NCBI RefSeq assembly: GCF_029433395.1
Contig: NZ_JAQTHW010000002.1
Location: 1,488,001-1,552,000, forward strand
Length of the DNA stretch: 64,000 nucleotides
Reading direction: 5' to 3'
From: Bifidobacterium sp. ESL0763
Lineage (GTDB): Bacteria > Actinomycetota > Actinomycetes > Actinomycetales > Bifidobacteriaceae
Positions 55,063-63,963 of this stretch are shown piece by piece. Position 1 is the first letter of the stretch. Each line of letters starts with the position of its first letter. The notes below the pieces were generated by a model that ran no database searches, was not told the DNA's origin, and was given only the letters and a program-made list of their open reading frames with translations. Position numbers and translations under genes: made by a program.

Positions 55063-57123
55063 TCAGCGGCGCCGGGCGGCCTTGGCGGCCTTCCTGGCCT
55101 TGCGCCCCTTGAAGTAGATGTCGAAGACGATCCATGCCGAGAGGATGAAGGCGACGACGTATCCCATGAAGCCGACCACCGGGATACCGAAGATGATCGG
55201 CTTCATGCCGGCGAAATAGATGATCGACGAGCCGACGAACAGGCCGACGACGATCAGCGCCATGGTCAGGCGGTTGATCATGTCGGAGACCTGACGCAAC
55301 GGCTCCTCGCCACCCACCACCTCCATGTTCATGCGCAGCTTGCCGCGGGTGAGCATCCTGGCGGCGACCTGGCTCTCCGCGAGCGCCGAAAGCGCGCCGT
55401 GCAGCGCCTTGTCGCCCTCGATGCCCAGCGTCCTGGCCTCGTCCTTGACGGCCTTGGCGACCGGGGTGCTGGAGGTGATGTGGTCGGTGATGATCTGGAT
55501 CATGTTGACGTCGGGGATGAACTCGTCGAGCAGCCCCTCGAGGGTGACCAGCGCGCGGCCCATCGTGGTGATCGAGCTGGGCACCTCGATGCCGTGGCGG
55601 CGCGCGAGGTTGGTCAGGGAGGCCATGAAGTCGGCGATGTCGAGCTCGGAGAGGTCCACCTTGCCGTATTCCTCCACGATCACGTCGAGGTCGGCGAGCA
55701 GCTGGGGGTAGTCCTCCGGGTCCTGCTGCATGCCGGCGAAGCGCAGGAGCCCGTCGGCGAGCGCGGGCGAGTCCTGCTTGCCCACGGCGAAGACCATCCG
55801 TCGCAGCAGCGCGCGCGACTTGCGGTTGAGCCGGCCGGTCATGCCCAGGTCGATCAGTACGATCCGGCGCCCGGAGATGATGACGTTGCCGGGGTGCGGA
55901 TCGGCGTGGAAGAAGCCGCTGTCGAGAATCTGGGCGGCGTAGTTGTCGACGAGCTTGGTGCCGATCTCCTTGAGGTCGTAGCCCGCCGCGCGCAGCTCGT
56001 CGGTGTGCGTCAGCGAGATGCCGTCGACGTAGTCCATCACCACCACGTGCTCGGTGCAGAAGCGCGAGTAGGGCTTGGGGCAGTCCATATAGCGGTAGCG
56101 GCTGCAGAAGGACTTGAATTCGGCGAGGTGGCGCGCCTCCACCAGGAAGTCGGTCTCGTCGGAGAAGGTGCTCCACAGCTCCTCGACCACGCCGAGCAGG
56201 TCGACCACCTGCAGGCTGTCGCCCATCACCCTGGTGGCGGCCTTGGCGATCGAGCGCATGATCGAGATGTCCTGCGCCATCGTCTGGCGCACGCCGGGGC
56301 GCTGGACCTTGACGGCGACGTCCTCGCCGGTGACCAGCGTGGCACGGTGCACCTGTGCCAGGGAGGCCGAGCCGAGCGGCGTCGGGTCGATGGAGGCGAA
56401 GACCTCGTCGACGGGCCTGCCGTATTCGCGCCTGAGGGTGTCGAGGACGGTCCGGTAGGGCATCGGGTCCACGTCGGCGCGCAGCTTCGCCAGCTCGTCG
56501 CAATATTGCTGCGGCAGAATCTCCGAGCGCATCGAAAGCATCTGGCCGGCCTTGACGAAGGTGGGGCCGAGCGCCTCGAACATCAGCCGCATCTTGACCG
56601 GAGTGAGCCCGTGCCTGATGTCGAACTGGCGCATGATGCGGGCGATCTCGCCTAGCCTTTTGATCTTGCCGCGACGGGTGAGATGGTAGCGCTGCGAGAA
56701 GGATTCGCGCGGCCCGAACAGGCTGGGCTGCTTGACAGTCTCCGTGGTGGCGGGCTTGGCATAGGGCAACGTGTCGGCCTTGGCATTGGACGGGGCGTCC
56801 GCAGTGGCGCTGGCGTCATCTCCGCCATTCGCCATCTTCGAATCGTCGGTCTGACCGCCGGTCATGGCATCGGCCGTTTCGGCTTCGTCGCCTCGCCTGT
56901 CGGCGATGGCATCAGAGACACCGGTGGCCACATCGCCATCCCGGTTCCGGCCGATCGCATCATCCGCGGTTTGCCGAATATCGTCCGCGCCCTTCGAAAC
57001 CGAAGACTCAGCCTGGCCGCATACGGCGTTCCGGCCCAGGCCGTCGGAGGGCATACCGTTCCCCTCGCCGCCATCCTGGCCATCGTTCTTGGCCAACTTT
57101 GCGTTGTCGACCATCGCCACCAC
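55063..57123 (-). CDS. ABC1/UbiB-family atypical kinase with membrane tail
   Basis: A 686-residue protein. Residues 1-125 are low complexity (Asp/Ala/Gly/Thr). The UbiB kinase domain follows: GPTFVKAGQMLSMR (KxGQ), SASLAQVHRA (Ala-rich loop), EDVAVKVQRPGV (Lys), then FHADPHPGN and LIDLGMTG. Two hydrophobic helices near the C-terminus and a Lys/Arg-rich end anchor it to the membrane. The family acts on quinone or lipid metabolism; bifidobacteria lack quinones, so a lipid role is more likely. Start uncertain (57123 or 57114). It lies downstream of a phasin-like gene. Confidence 0.9.
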   Translation of the reverse strand: MVAMVDNAKLAKNDGQDGGEGNGMPSDGLGRNAVCGQAESSVSKGADDIRQTADDAIGRNRDGDVATGVSDAIADRRGDEAETADAMTGGQTDDSKMANGGDDASATADAPSNAKADTLPYAKPATTETVKQPSLFGPRESFSQRYHLTRRGKIKRLGEIARIMRQFDIRHGLTPVKMRLMFEALGPTFVKAGQMLSMRSEILPQQYCDELAKLRADVDPMPYRTVLDTLRREYGRPVDEVFASIDPTPLGSASLAQVHRATLVTGEDVAVKVQRPGVRQTMAQDISIMRSIAKAATRVMGDSLQVVDLLGVVEELWSTFSDETDFLVEARHLAEFKSFCSRYRYMDCPKPYSRFCTEHVVVMDYVDGISLTHTDELRAAGYDLKEIGTKLVDNYAAQILDSGFFHADPHPGNVIISGRRIVLIDLGMTGRLNRKSRALLRRMVFAVGKQDSPALADGLLRFAGMQQDPEDYPQLLADLDVIVEEYGKVDLSELDIADFMASLTNLARRHGIEVPSSITTMGRALVTLEGLLDEFIPDVNMIQIITDHITSSTPVAKAVKDEARTLGIEGDKALHGALSALAESQVAARMLTRGKLRMNMEVVGGEEPLRQVSDMINRLTMALIVVGLFVGSSIIYFAGMKPIIFGIPVVGFMGYVVAFILSAWIVFDIYFKGRKARKAAKAARRR

Positions 57124-57292
57124 CCGTCACTCGCAACATCCGCCGCCAACCGGCCGCGCTCGAACCGCCGGGCGCCACCGGCCGGCCCGGACGCATAAAC
57201 GATCGCCACGCCTTCACCGCGCCCAGCACTCCGCCAAGACGCGACGACGACGAAACCCATCGTCGTCAATCAGAACATCAGAACCCGGGAAA

Positions 57293-57565
57293 TCAGTCGG
57301 CCGTTTTCTCGCCTTCGGCCTTGTCGGCCTTGTCCGCCGGCGCATCGGCCTCGTCGTCCTTGCCTGCCTGGTTCCAGCCGTCCCTGGCCCCCTGCGCCTT
57401 GCGCTTGAGCTCGCTGTTGAGCGACTTGCCCTGCTCGACGGTCAGCTCGCCCTTGCTCACCAGCTCGTCGACGATCTCCTGGCCCTTCTCGACGGTGGTC
57501 GCCAGCGCGCCGACGCCGGCCAGAAACACCTTGCGCATCCCGTCACCCAGTTTGTAGTCCGCCAT
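57293..57565 (-). CDS. phasin-like small protein
   Basis: A 90-residue protein. A short hydrophobic-amphipathic start (MRKVFLAGVGALATTVEKG) is followed by the helical EIVDELVSKGELTVEQGKSLN pattern, then a long Lys/Ala/Asp-rich tail. This matches the phasin-like/PhaP-related family of Firmicutes and actinobacteria that frequently sits beside UbiB/ABC1 kinases. AGGAGG is 6 nt before the ATG. It precedes the ABC1 gene by 169 bp and is likely co-transcribed. Polyhydroxyalkanoate storage is not implied. Confidence 0.82.
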   Translation of the reverse strand: MADYKLGDGMRKVFLAGVGALATTVEKGQEIVDELVSKGELTVEQGKSLNSELKRKAQGARDGWNQAGKDDEADAPADKADKAEGEKTAD

Positions 57566-57861
57566 GATTCCTCCTCGATGATCGATGTGATTACGTGGTA
57601 CCAAATGTAGTCCATGAACCTATGAATCCACTGGGCGCGAACGCCATTCGGGCACGCTCCCCCATTCGGCGACGCACCGGCGCGCCTGGGTTCCAGATAG
57701 AACTCAGAATCCAAGTCGGACATAATCGATTACCCTCACAAACTAACGCAAAGCAACGGAGAACATCGGAGAAAACGGGACGAATACCCAATGCAACAAG
57801 CAGCAAACCACCCACAGCGACTCTTCTATCGGCGTACTTTCCGACGGTTGCCAAACAGCTT
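57566..57861. other. lower-GC gap between phasin-like gene and ATPase gene
   Basis: About 300 nt with no plausible gene; the AT content rises towards 57900. It marks the left edge of the ATPase insertion. Confidence 0.4.
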
Positions 57862-57910
57862 CGTAAATAGTAGAATCATAATTTAGTAAATTACGATTCT
57901 ACTATTTGCG
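57862..57910. repeat. 43-49-bp near-perfect palindrome before the ATPase gene
   Basis: 57865-57907 is almost fully self-complementary: outer AAATAGTAGAATC and inner AATTTA around TTTAGTAAA, with one mismatch per arm. Extension to 57862-57910 adds another mismatch. The right end touches the ribosome site (GGAGG at 57910-57914). It fits an operator or an mRNA hairpin controlling the ATPase. Confidence 0.8.
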
Positions 57911-57921
57911 GAGGTGCGGTC

Positions 57922-59319
57922 ATGTTTGTCGGAAGAGAAAAAGAACTTTCGCTGCTGCAACGCCGCTGGGACTCCGGCCGATTCGAATGCGTCGTCATCT
58001 ATGGGCGTCGGCGCATGGGCAAGACCACGCTTATCGGCCACTTCCTGAAAAACCGTCCGGCAATTTTTTTCTCGGCCCTCGAATCCAGCGAATCCAAAAA
58101 CCTCGAGACGTTCAGCCGTAGCATAGCGTTGTTCGAAGGCGGGCCGTCCGCAATGGATTCGGCACCGCTCCACCGCAGTCTCGCCGACGCGGTGGAAGCG
58201 GTGTTCGCATTGGCCAAACAGCGTAGGATCGCCCTGGTCATCGACGAATATCCCTATCTCGCGAGCGCCGACCACTCCGCCAATTCCGTGCTTCAGCATG
58301 CCATCGACCGACACAAGGACGACAGCCGGCTCATGCTCATCCTGTGCGGGTCTTCGATGTCGTTCATGGAACGTCAGGTGCTCGGCTACCAGAGTCCGCT
58401 CTACGGCAGGAGGACCGCACAGATCAAAGTGGAACCCTTTGGTTATGCGGACGCGCGGAAATTCCTTCCCAGCTACGGCAGCGAGGATGCCGCAACCGCT
58501 TATGGTCTGACCGGTGGAGTGCCGCAGTATCTCCTCCAGTTCGACGACACGATGAGTCTCGAGGACAACATTCGCGTGAACTTGCTCGACCCGGGATGCT
58601 ATCTGTTCGAGGAACCGGATAACCTGCTCAAGCAGGAACTTCGCAACCCCGCCGAATACAATGCCGTCATCCAAGCCATCGCCACCGGATCGTCACGGCT
58701 CAACGCAATCGCGACGGCATGCCACATGGAAACCTCGTCATGCTCAACGTATCTGCGCAATCTTATCAATCTCGGCATCGTGCGCAAGGAAACCCCATTC
58801 GGCCAAAAGACAAGTCGCAAGACAATCTACCGCATCGAGGACTCGTTCTTCCGATTCTGGTACCGCTTCGTGCCCTCCAACATTTCACTGATTCAGTCAG
58901 GACGCGTCGACCTCGCCGCCACACGCGTGATGAGCGGCATCAGCGATTTCATGGGACCGGTGTTCGAAGACATATGCAGGCAATGGCTGCGGGCGCGCAA
59001 CGGCACCGACAAGCTTCCTTTCCTCATGCTCGGCGCCGGCAGATGGTGGGGCGCCGACCCCCGCACCCGCCAGCAGGAGGAAATCGATATCGTCGCAACC
59101 GGCGATGACCCGGACGACATGCTGTTTTGCGAATGCAAGTGGCGCAGCATACCCAGCAGCGTAAAGGAATGGGAGACGCTGAAACGTCGCTCCGCACTGC
59201 TGCGCCCGAAGCATGGCCATTACATGCTGTTCTCCAAAAATGGATTCGACAAGCCCTTGCGAACAGAAGCGCAAAATGATCCGAACACCAACCTCGTCGC
59301 CTTCGAAGACATGGATTAG
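57922..59319 (+). CDS. archaeal-type ATPase with C-terminal DUF234/nuclease-like domain
   Basis: A 465-residue protein of the archaeal ATPase (PF01637-like) group. MFVGREKELSLLQRR starts it, Walker A is YGRRRMGKTT (Lys34), and Walker B is LVIDEYPYL. A winged-helix follows (SSCSTYLRNLINLGIVRKETP). The C-terminal part has EEIDIVA and LFCECKW, consistent with a PD-(D/E)xK-type nuclease fold (DUF234). Such genes are patchy in bacteria and look transferred. Composition is lower in GC than its neighbours, and a large palindrome precedes it. GGAGG lies about 7 nt before the ATG. Function unknown. Confidence 0.88.
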   Translation: MFVGREKELSLLQRRWDSGRFECVVIYGRRRMGKTTLIGHFLKNRPAIFFSALESSESKNLETFSRSIALFEGGPSAMDSAPLHRSLADAVEAVFALAKQRRIALVIDEYPYLASADHSANSVLQHAIDRHKDDSRLMLILCGSSMSFMERQVLGYQSPLYGRRTAQIKVEPFGYADARKFLPSYGSEDAATAYGLTGGVPQYLLQFDDTMSLEDNIRVNLLDPGCYLFEEPDNLLKQELRNPAEYNAVIQAIATGSSRLNAIATACHMETSSCSTYLRNLINLGIVRKETPFGQKTSRKTIYRIEDSFFRFWYRFVPSNISLIQSGRVDLAATRVMSGISDFMGPVFEDICRQWLRARNGTDKLPFLMLGAGRWWGADPRTRQQEEIDIVATGDDPDDMLFCECKWRSIPSSVKEWETLKRRSALLRPKHGHYMLFSKNGFDKPLRTEAQNDPNTNLVAFEDMD

Positions 59320-59436
59320 ACGGCGGAACAACGGCTGTATCGCACTTATCGGTAGAACTCGAGCGTCGCCACCCCCGCGGTATAGCCTAGAGACAGATAA
59401 ACGACCAAGATACGAACGAACAAGGAAAGCGAAACG

Positions 59437-60201
59437 ATGCGGGACACGATCATCTATCTGGCACGGCACACCGAGACGACCTCCAACGCGATGAGGATCA
59501 TGCAGGGATGGTCGGATTTCCCGGTCACCCAGAGGGGGCGCACGATCATCAGGCGCTTCGGCCTCGGCCTGAAAGGCGTCACCTTCGAGGCGGCCTATTG
59601 CGGCACGCTGACACGCCATTACCTGACCGCCCGCGGCGCGCTCGACTACTCCGGCAACGAATCCGTGGACATCCAGCGCGACCCGGACCTGCGCGAGGAC
59701 AACTTCGGCAGCTTCGAGGGGCGCGGCATCGCCGAGACCGACCTGGCCGGCGTGAGGCACATGGGCTACGCCTCCGTGGACGAGGCGCTGGCCGAGCGTG
59801 GCACCACAATCAACCTCGACCTGCAGGACGCCTGGCATGAGCTCGACGCCGCGAACACGCTGGGCACCAACCTCGACGCCAAGGACCGCGCGGAGAGCTC
59901 GGCCGACGTGCGCGGGCGCATGGGCCGCGCGCTGCGCAAAGTCGGAGAGGCCACGCAGGCCAACGGCGGCGGCAACGTGCTCGTGGTCAGCTCCGGGCTG
60001 AGCATCCGGCAGTTCCTCTTCACCGTTGACCCGAGCCTCGATTTCACCGGCCCGACCAACCCGGCGACCACCAGGCTGCGCTATGAGGACGGAACATTCA
60101 CCATCATCGGCACGCCCTATTCCACCGAATACTATGAGTGCGGCGAGCGCGAGGAACTGGCCGGCGTGGCGGAAGGCGACGGCGGGCGCACGGCCGACTG
60201 A
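59437..60201 (+). CDS. histidine phosphatase-fold protein lacking the second catalytic His
   Basis: A 254-residue protein with the phosphoglycerate mutase-like fold. The first motif YLARHTETTSN has Arg10-His11. GTLTRHYLTA supplies the second Arg, and GSFEGRGIAE the acidic region. The usual S-H-G-x-x-I-R motif is SSGLSIR: Ser186 stands where the second His belongs. The enzyme may be inactive or use another residue. AAGGAAAGCG lies about 8 nt before the ATG. It stands alone between the ATPase gene and the convergent gatD. Confidence 0.87.
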   Translation: MRDTIIYLARHTETTSNAMRIMQGWSDFPVTQRGRTIIRRFGLGLKGVTFEAAYCGTLTRHYLTARGALDYSGNESVDIQRDPDLREDNFGSFEGRGIAETDLAGVRHMGYASVDEALAERGTTINLDLQDAWHELDAANTLGTNLDAKDRAESSADVRGRMGRALRKVGEATQANGGGNVLVVSSGLSIRQFLFTVDPSLDFTGPTNPATTRLRYEDGTFTIIGTPYSTEYYECGEREELAGVAEGDGGRTAD

Positions 60202-60329
60202 GCGCGCCGGCAAAAAGGCTCGGCGGATTTCCGGAAGCCGCAGACGCGCATCCGATTCGTCGCATCATCGCCAAGCTGCCGGCAAACGCGATGCCGAACT
60301 CGGCCTTGACGGCCTCCGACCGACCGACG

Positions 60330-61172
60330 CTAGCGGGGCCTCGACGCGGCGACGCGGCGGGCGTTGGCGGCCGTCTCGTCGATGCGTGCGAGCTCGGCCT
60401 TCTGGCCCTCCTCCTGCCACGGGCGGAACTCACCGTAACGGCGCGTCGCGGCGGCGGCGATGAGGAAGTCGGAGATCTTGGGGTTCTTGGGCAGCAGCGA
60501 GCCGTGCATGTAGGTGCCGATGACGTTATGCACGCGCGCGCCTTCGGTGCCGTCCTCGCCGTTGTTGCCCCGGCCCTCGCCCTCGACGTGGCCGAGCGGC
60601 TCGACCCCGTCGCGCAGGAAGGTCTGCCCGGAATGGTTCTCGTAGCCGATGATGTCGCCGAACTGGTCGGAATGCTCCACGAGGTTGCCGATCATGCGTT
60701 GCTCGCGGCCCTCGGTGTAGACGCCGAAGACGCCGATGCCGTCGAGCCTGGTGCCGTCGATGGTCTCGAAATACTCACCGAAAAGCTGGTACATCCCGCA
60801 GATCATGAGCATCGGCACGTCGTCGGCGACCAGGGCGCGCAGGGTGTCGGCGCGCTTGAAGAAGTCGTCCGAGATCTTCTCCTGGCCGCTGTCCTGCCCG
60901 CCGCCGCCAAGCACCATGTCGACCTGTTCGGGCCACGGGTCGCCCTGGTTGTAGGTGTGGATGCGCGGCTCGTAGCCGTAGAGCTTGAGACGGCGCCTGA
61001 TGGTGAGCACGTTGCCCCAGTCGCCGTAGATGTTCATGTCCTTGGGGTAGAGCGAGACCACGTCGATCGGCCGCGACTGGCCGAGCGGACCGGCCTGACC
61101 CGCGCCGTTCGCCTCGTCCATCGGCTTCGTCCCTTGCGTTCGCTGTGTCATATCGCCATCGTCCTTCTTCAT
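60330..61172 (-). CDS. gatD: lipid II isoglutaminyl synthase, glutaminase subunit
   Basis: A 280-residue class I glutamine amidotransferase (CobB/CobQ-like). It supplies ammonia to MurT for amidation of the D-Glu of lipid II. The catalytic Cys125 lies in MLMICGMYQLFG and the His223 in IGTYMHGS. Residues 1-35 are a Gly/Gln-rich extension. Its ATG overlaps the murT stop by one base (TGATG), so it is translationally coupled to murT. The pair forms the amidation enzyme known from staphylococci and actinobacteria. Confidence 0.93.
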   Translation of the reverse strand: MKKDDGDMTQRTQGTKPMDEANGAGQAGPLGQSRPIDVVSLYPKDMNIYGDWGNVLTIRRRLKLYGYEPRIHTYNQGDPWPEQVDMVLGGGGQDSGQEKISDDFFKRADTLRALVADDVPMLMICGMYQLFGEYFETIDGTRLDGIGVFGVYTEGREQRMIGNLVEHSDQFGDIIGYENHSGQTFLRDGVEPLGHVEGEGRGNNGEDGTEGARVHNVIGTYMHGSLLPKNPKISDFLIAAAATRRYGEFRPWQEEGQKAELARIDETAANARRVAASRPR

Positions 61173-62626
61173 CAGCGCCCGACGCCGGCGTCGGCGACCT
61201 GGGTGAGCCTGCCGAGCGCCGCACGGACCTGCAGCATGGATGTGTAGGTGCAATAGATGTGCTTGGGCACCGCGGGGTCGACGTCCACGAAGGCGCGCAC
61301 CGCCGCGGGGATGTCGGGGTCGACGCGGCCCACCTCGACGCCGTCGTATTCCAGCCGCAGCGCCATGTCCCAGGCGCGCACGCCGGAGACCTGCCGCACG
61401 CCGGTGGCGCGCAGGGAGGTGAAATCGACGTCCCACAGCCAGCTCATGTCGCGGCCGTCGGCGTACTCGTCGTTGATTACGATCATGGTCTCGTGGCTGC
61501 CGGGCGCGAAGCTCGCCAGCGAAAGGCGGAAGCCCATCGGGTTCTTGACCAGCAGCAGCTCGACCGGGGTGCCGCTCACGGTGATGACCTCGCCGCGCCC
61601 GAACGCCGGGGTGACCCGCGAGACGGCCCGCACCAGCGCCTGGTCGTCGGCATCACCACCGGCCTTGCCGGGCTCGCCACGCCGCCCCGTCACCGCGCGC
61701 ACCACGGCGAGCGCGGCTGCGGCGTTGAAGAGGTTGTAGACTCCTTCGAGCCTCACCGTGGTGTCGAACTCCTCGCCGTCCATGACGAACGAGGCCTCGT
61801 GGTCGCCGGCGGAGGCCAGCACCACGTCGGCCTGCCGGCGCGAGCCCGGGGCGTCGGGCTGGGGCTGGCCGGCGGCAGGCCGCGGGGCGTCTTCGGATTG
61901 AGCGGCACCGTCCACAGACGAAGCGGCCGCGCCGGACGCGCCATCATCCGCCCGCGTCTGCCCCGCCGTCTCGCCGTCGTGCATCTCGTCGTCGGAGGGG
62001 AACAGCGAACGCAGGTCGTCGGAAAGGCCGAAATAGCGCACCTGGGTGCCTTCGGGCACCAGACCAGCCAGCGCCGCGATGCGCCGGTCCTCGCGGTTGA
62101 GGACCACGGTGCCGGTGGTCGCCTCGGCCACGTGGCCCAGCAGCCGGGCGGTGTTGTCGATCTCGCCGAAACGGTCGAGCTGGTCGCGCATCACGTTGAG
62201 CAGCAGGGCATAGCGCGGCTTGACCTGCTTGACGAAATGAACCGCGTAGGCCTCGTCGAGCTCGAGCACGGCGATGTCGGCGTCAAGCCGTCCGCCGGCG
62301 GAGACCTCGGTGAGCAGCGCGGAGACGACGCCGCGCGTGAAGTTCGAGCCGGTGGGGTTGGTGAAGACCCTCAGCCCCAGGTCGCGCAGCATCGAGGCGA
62401 CCATGCGCGTGGTGGTCGTCTTGCCGTTGGTGCCCGAGACCAGCACCACGCCCTGCGGCAGCCGGCCGAGCGTGCGGGCCAGGAAGCCCGGGTCGATGGC
62501 CTCGACGACCTTGCCCGGGAAGGCGCTGCCTCCGTGGCGCAGCAGGCGAGACAGGCCGCGCACCGCCTTGCCGATGGTCGGGGTGGCGAAGGCGTTCCAC
62601 GGCTTTTTCGTAGTTGGCATGCTCAT
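61172..62626 (-). CDS. murT: lipid II isoglutaminyl synthase, Mur-ligase subunit (no zinc ribbon)
   Basis: A 484-residue Mur-ligase-like protein. The ATP site is SGTNGKTTTT (64-73), followed by LELDEAY (about 121-127) and NREDRR. The MurT C-terminal domain (DUF1727) ends near CTYTSM. Staphylococcal and streptococcal MurT have a four-Cys zinc ribbon in the central domain. Here residues 202-265 are instead an Asp/Ala/Ser/Pro-rich stretch without Cys. It starts with ATG overlapping the dnaB stop by 4 nt and is followed by gatD with a 1-nt overlap. Confidence 0.93.
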   Translation of the reverse strand: MSMPTTKKPWNAFATPTIGKAVRGLSRLLRHGGSAFPGKVVEAIDPGFLARTLGRLPQGVVLVSGTNGKTTTTRMVASMLRDLGLRVFTNPTGSNFTRGVVSALLTEVSAGGRLDADIAVLELDEAYAVHFVKQVKPRYALLLNVMRDQLDRFGEIDNTARLLGHVAEATTGTVVLNREDRRIAALAGLVPEGTQVRYFGLSDDLRSLFPSDDEMHDGETAGQTRADDGASGAAASSVDGAAQSEDAPRPAAGQPQPDAPGSRRQADVVLASAGDHEASFVMDGEEFDTTVRLEGVYNLFNAAAALAVVRAVTGRRGEPGKAGGDADDQALVRAVSRVTPAFGRGEVITVSGTPVELLLVKNPMGFRLSLASFAPGSHETMIVINDEYADGRDMSWLWDVDFTSLRATGVRQVSGVRAWDMALRLEYDGVEVGRVDPDIPAAVRAFVDVDPAVPKHIYCTYTSMLQVRAALGRLTQVADAGVGR

Positions 62627-63963
62627 ACCCCTTGGTTGTAGTCCTGCGGCATATCCTTGAATTTCGAGGTGGCTCCCAGGAAGGCGAGATTGAAGGTGTC
62701 GGTCGGGCCGTTGCGGTGCTTGGCCAGGATGATGTCGGCCTCGCCCGGGCGGTCCTCCTTGTCGTAGACGTCGGGGCGGTTGACCAGGAAGACCACGTCG
62801 GCGTCCTGCTCGATCGAGCCGGACTCACGCAGGTCGGCGAGCTGGGGTTTGTGGTCGCCGCGCATCTCGGAGCCACGGTTGAGCTGGGAGAGCGCCACCA
62901 CCGGCACCTCCAGCTCCTTGGCCAGCAGCTTCAGCGCGCGCGAGAACCCGGAGACCTCCTGCTGGCGGCTCTCCTCGCGCTTGCCCGAACTCATCAGCTG
63001 CAGGTAGTCGATGACCACGAGCTTCAGGTCGTTGGTCTGCTTGAGCCGGCGGCATTTCGCGCGGATCTCCATCAGGCTCATGTTGGGGCTGTCGTCGATG
63101 AACAGCGGCGCGTCCTGCAGCTTGCTCCAGAAGTTGTTGAGGGTGTTCCAGCGCTCCGGGGTGATGTCGTCGGCGTGGCGCATCACGGCCAGGGGGATGT
63201 TGGTCTCCGCCGAGATGATGCGCTGGGCGAGCTCCACCTTGCTCATCTCCAGCGAGAAGATGACCGAGGTCATGCCGTGGTGCAGGGCGGCGGAGCGCGC
63301 GAAGTCGACGCCGAGGGTGGACTTGCCCATGGCCGGACGGCCCGCCACCACGATCATCTGGCCGGGCTGCAGGCCCTGGGTCACCTCGTCGATGTCACGG
63401 AAGCCGGTGGGCACGCCACGCTCGAGGGTGCCCTTCTGCATGGCGTCGAGCTGCTCGAGGGCGTCGTGGACCACCACGCCGATCGAGGAATAGTCCTGGC
63501 GCACCTTGCCTACGCTCATCTCGTAGACCTCGGACTGGGCCAGGTTCACCACGTCCTCGGCCTGCGAGCCCTCGGCGGAATAGCCGAGCTGGGCGATCTT
63601 GGTGCCGGCGGCGATGACGTTGCGCAGGATCGCGCGCTGGTGCACGATCTCGGCGTAGTACGAGGCGTTGGCGGCGGTCGGCACCGCGGCGACGAGGCTG
63701 TGCAGGTAGTCGGCGCCGCCCACCTTCTCGAGGTTGCCGGCCTTCATCAGCTCGTTGGCCACCAGCACCGCGTCCACGGGCTGCGAGGCGGCGAACAGCG
63801 TGACGATCGACTCGTAGATGGTCTGGTGCTTGGGCTGGTAGAAATCGGTGACGTCGATCATCTGCGAGACCTCGCCGATGGCGTCCTTGCTCATCAGCAT
63901 GCCGCCGAGCACCGCCATCTCCGCCTCGTCGTCATGCGGGGGGATGCGGTCGAACAACGTCAT
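62623..63963 (-). CDS. dnaB: replicative DNA helicase
   Basis: A 446-residue (or longer) hexameric helicase that unwinds DNA at the replication fork. The N-terminal domain begins MTLFDRIPPHDDEAEMAVLGGML. The RecA-like C-terminal domain has Walker A GRPAMGKST, LVVIDYLQLM, VALSQLNRG and the arginine-finger region LRESGSIEQDAD. No intein is visible. The frame stays open upstream of 63963 to the window edge (DKFDSSRSSAGD), so the true start may lie outside. It is followed by murT with a 4-nt overlap. Confidence 0.95.
   Translation of the reverse strand: MTLFDRIPPHDDEAEMAVLGGMLMSKDAIGEVSQMIDVTDFYQPKHQTIYESIVTLFAASQPVDAVLVANELMKAGNLEKVGGADYLHSLVAAVPTAANASYYAEIVHQRAILRNVIAAGTKIAQLGYSAEGSQAEDVVNLAQSEVYEMSVGKVRQDYSSIGVVVHDALEQLDAMQKGTLERGVPTGFRDIDEVTQGLQPGQMIVVAGRPAMGKSTLGVDFARSAALHHGMTSVIFSLEMSKVELAQRIISAETNIPLAVMRHADDITPERWNTLNNFWSKLQDAPLFIDDSPNMSLMEIRAKCRRLKQTNDLKLVVIDYLQLMSSGKREESRQQEVSGFSRALKLLAKELEVPVVALSQLNRGSEMRGDHKPQLADLRESGSIEQDADVVFLVNRPDVYDKEDRPGEADIILAKHRNGPTDTFNLAFLGATSKFKDMPQDYNQGV

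Noticed and set aside
57008-57269. short frames before the phasin-like gene
   Set aside because: They overlap the N-terminal coding region of the ABC1 protein or lack ribosome sites.
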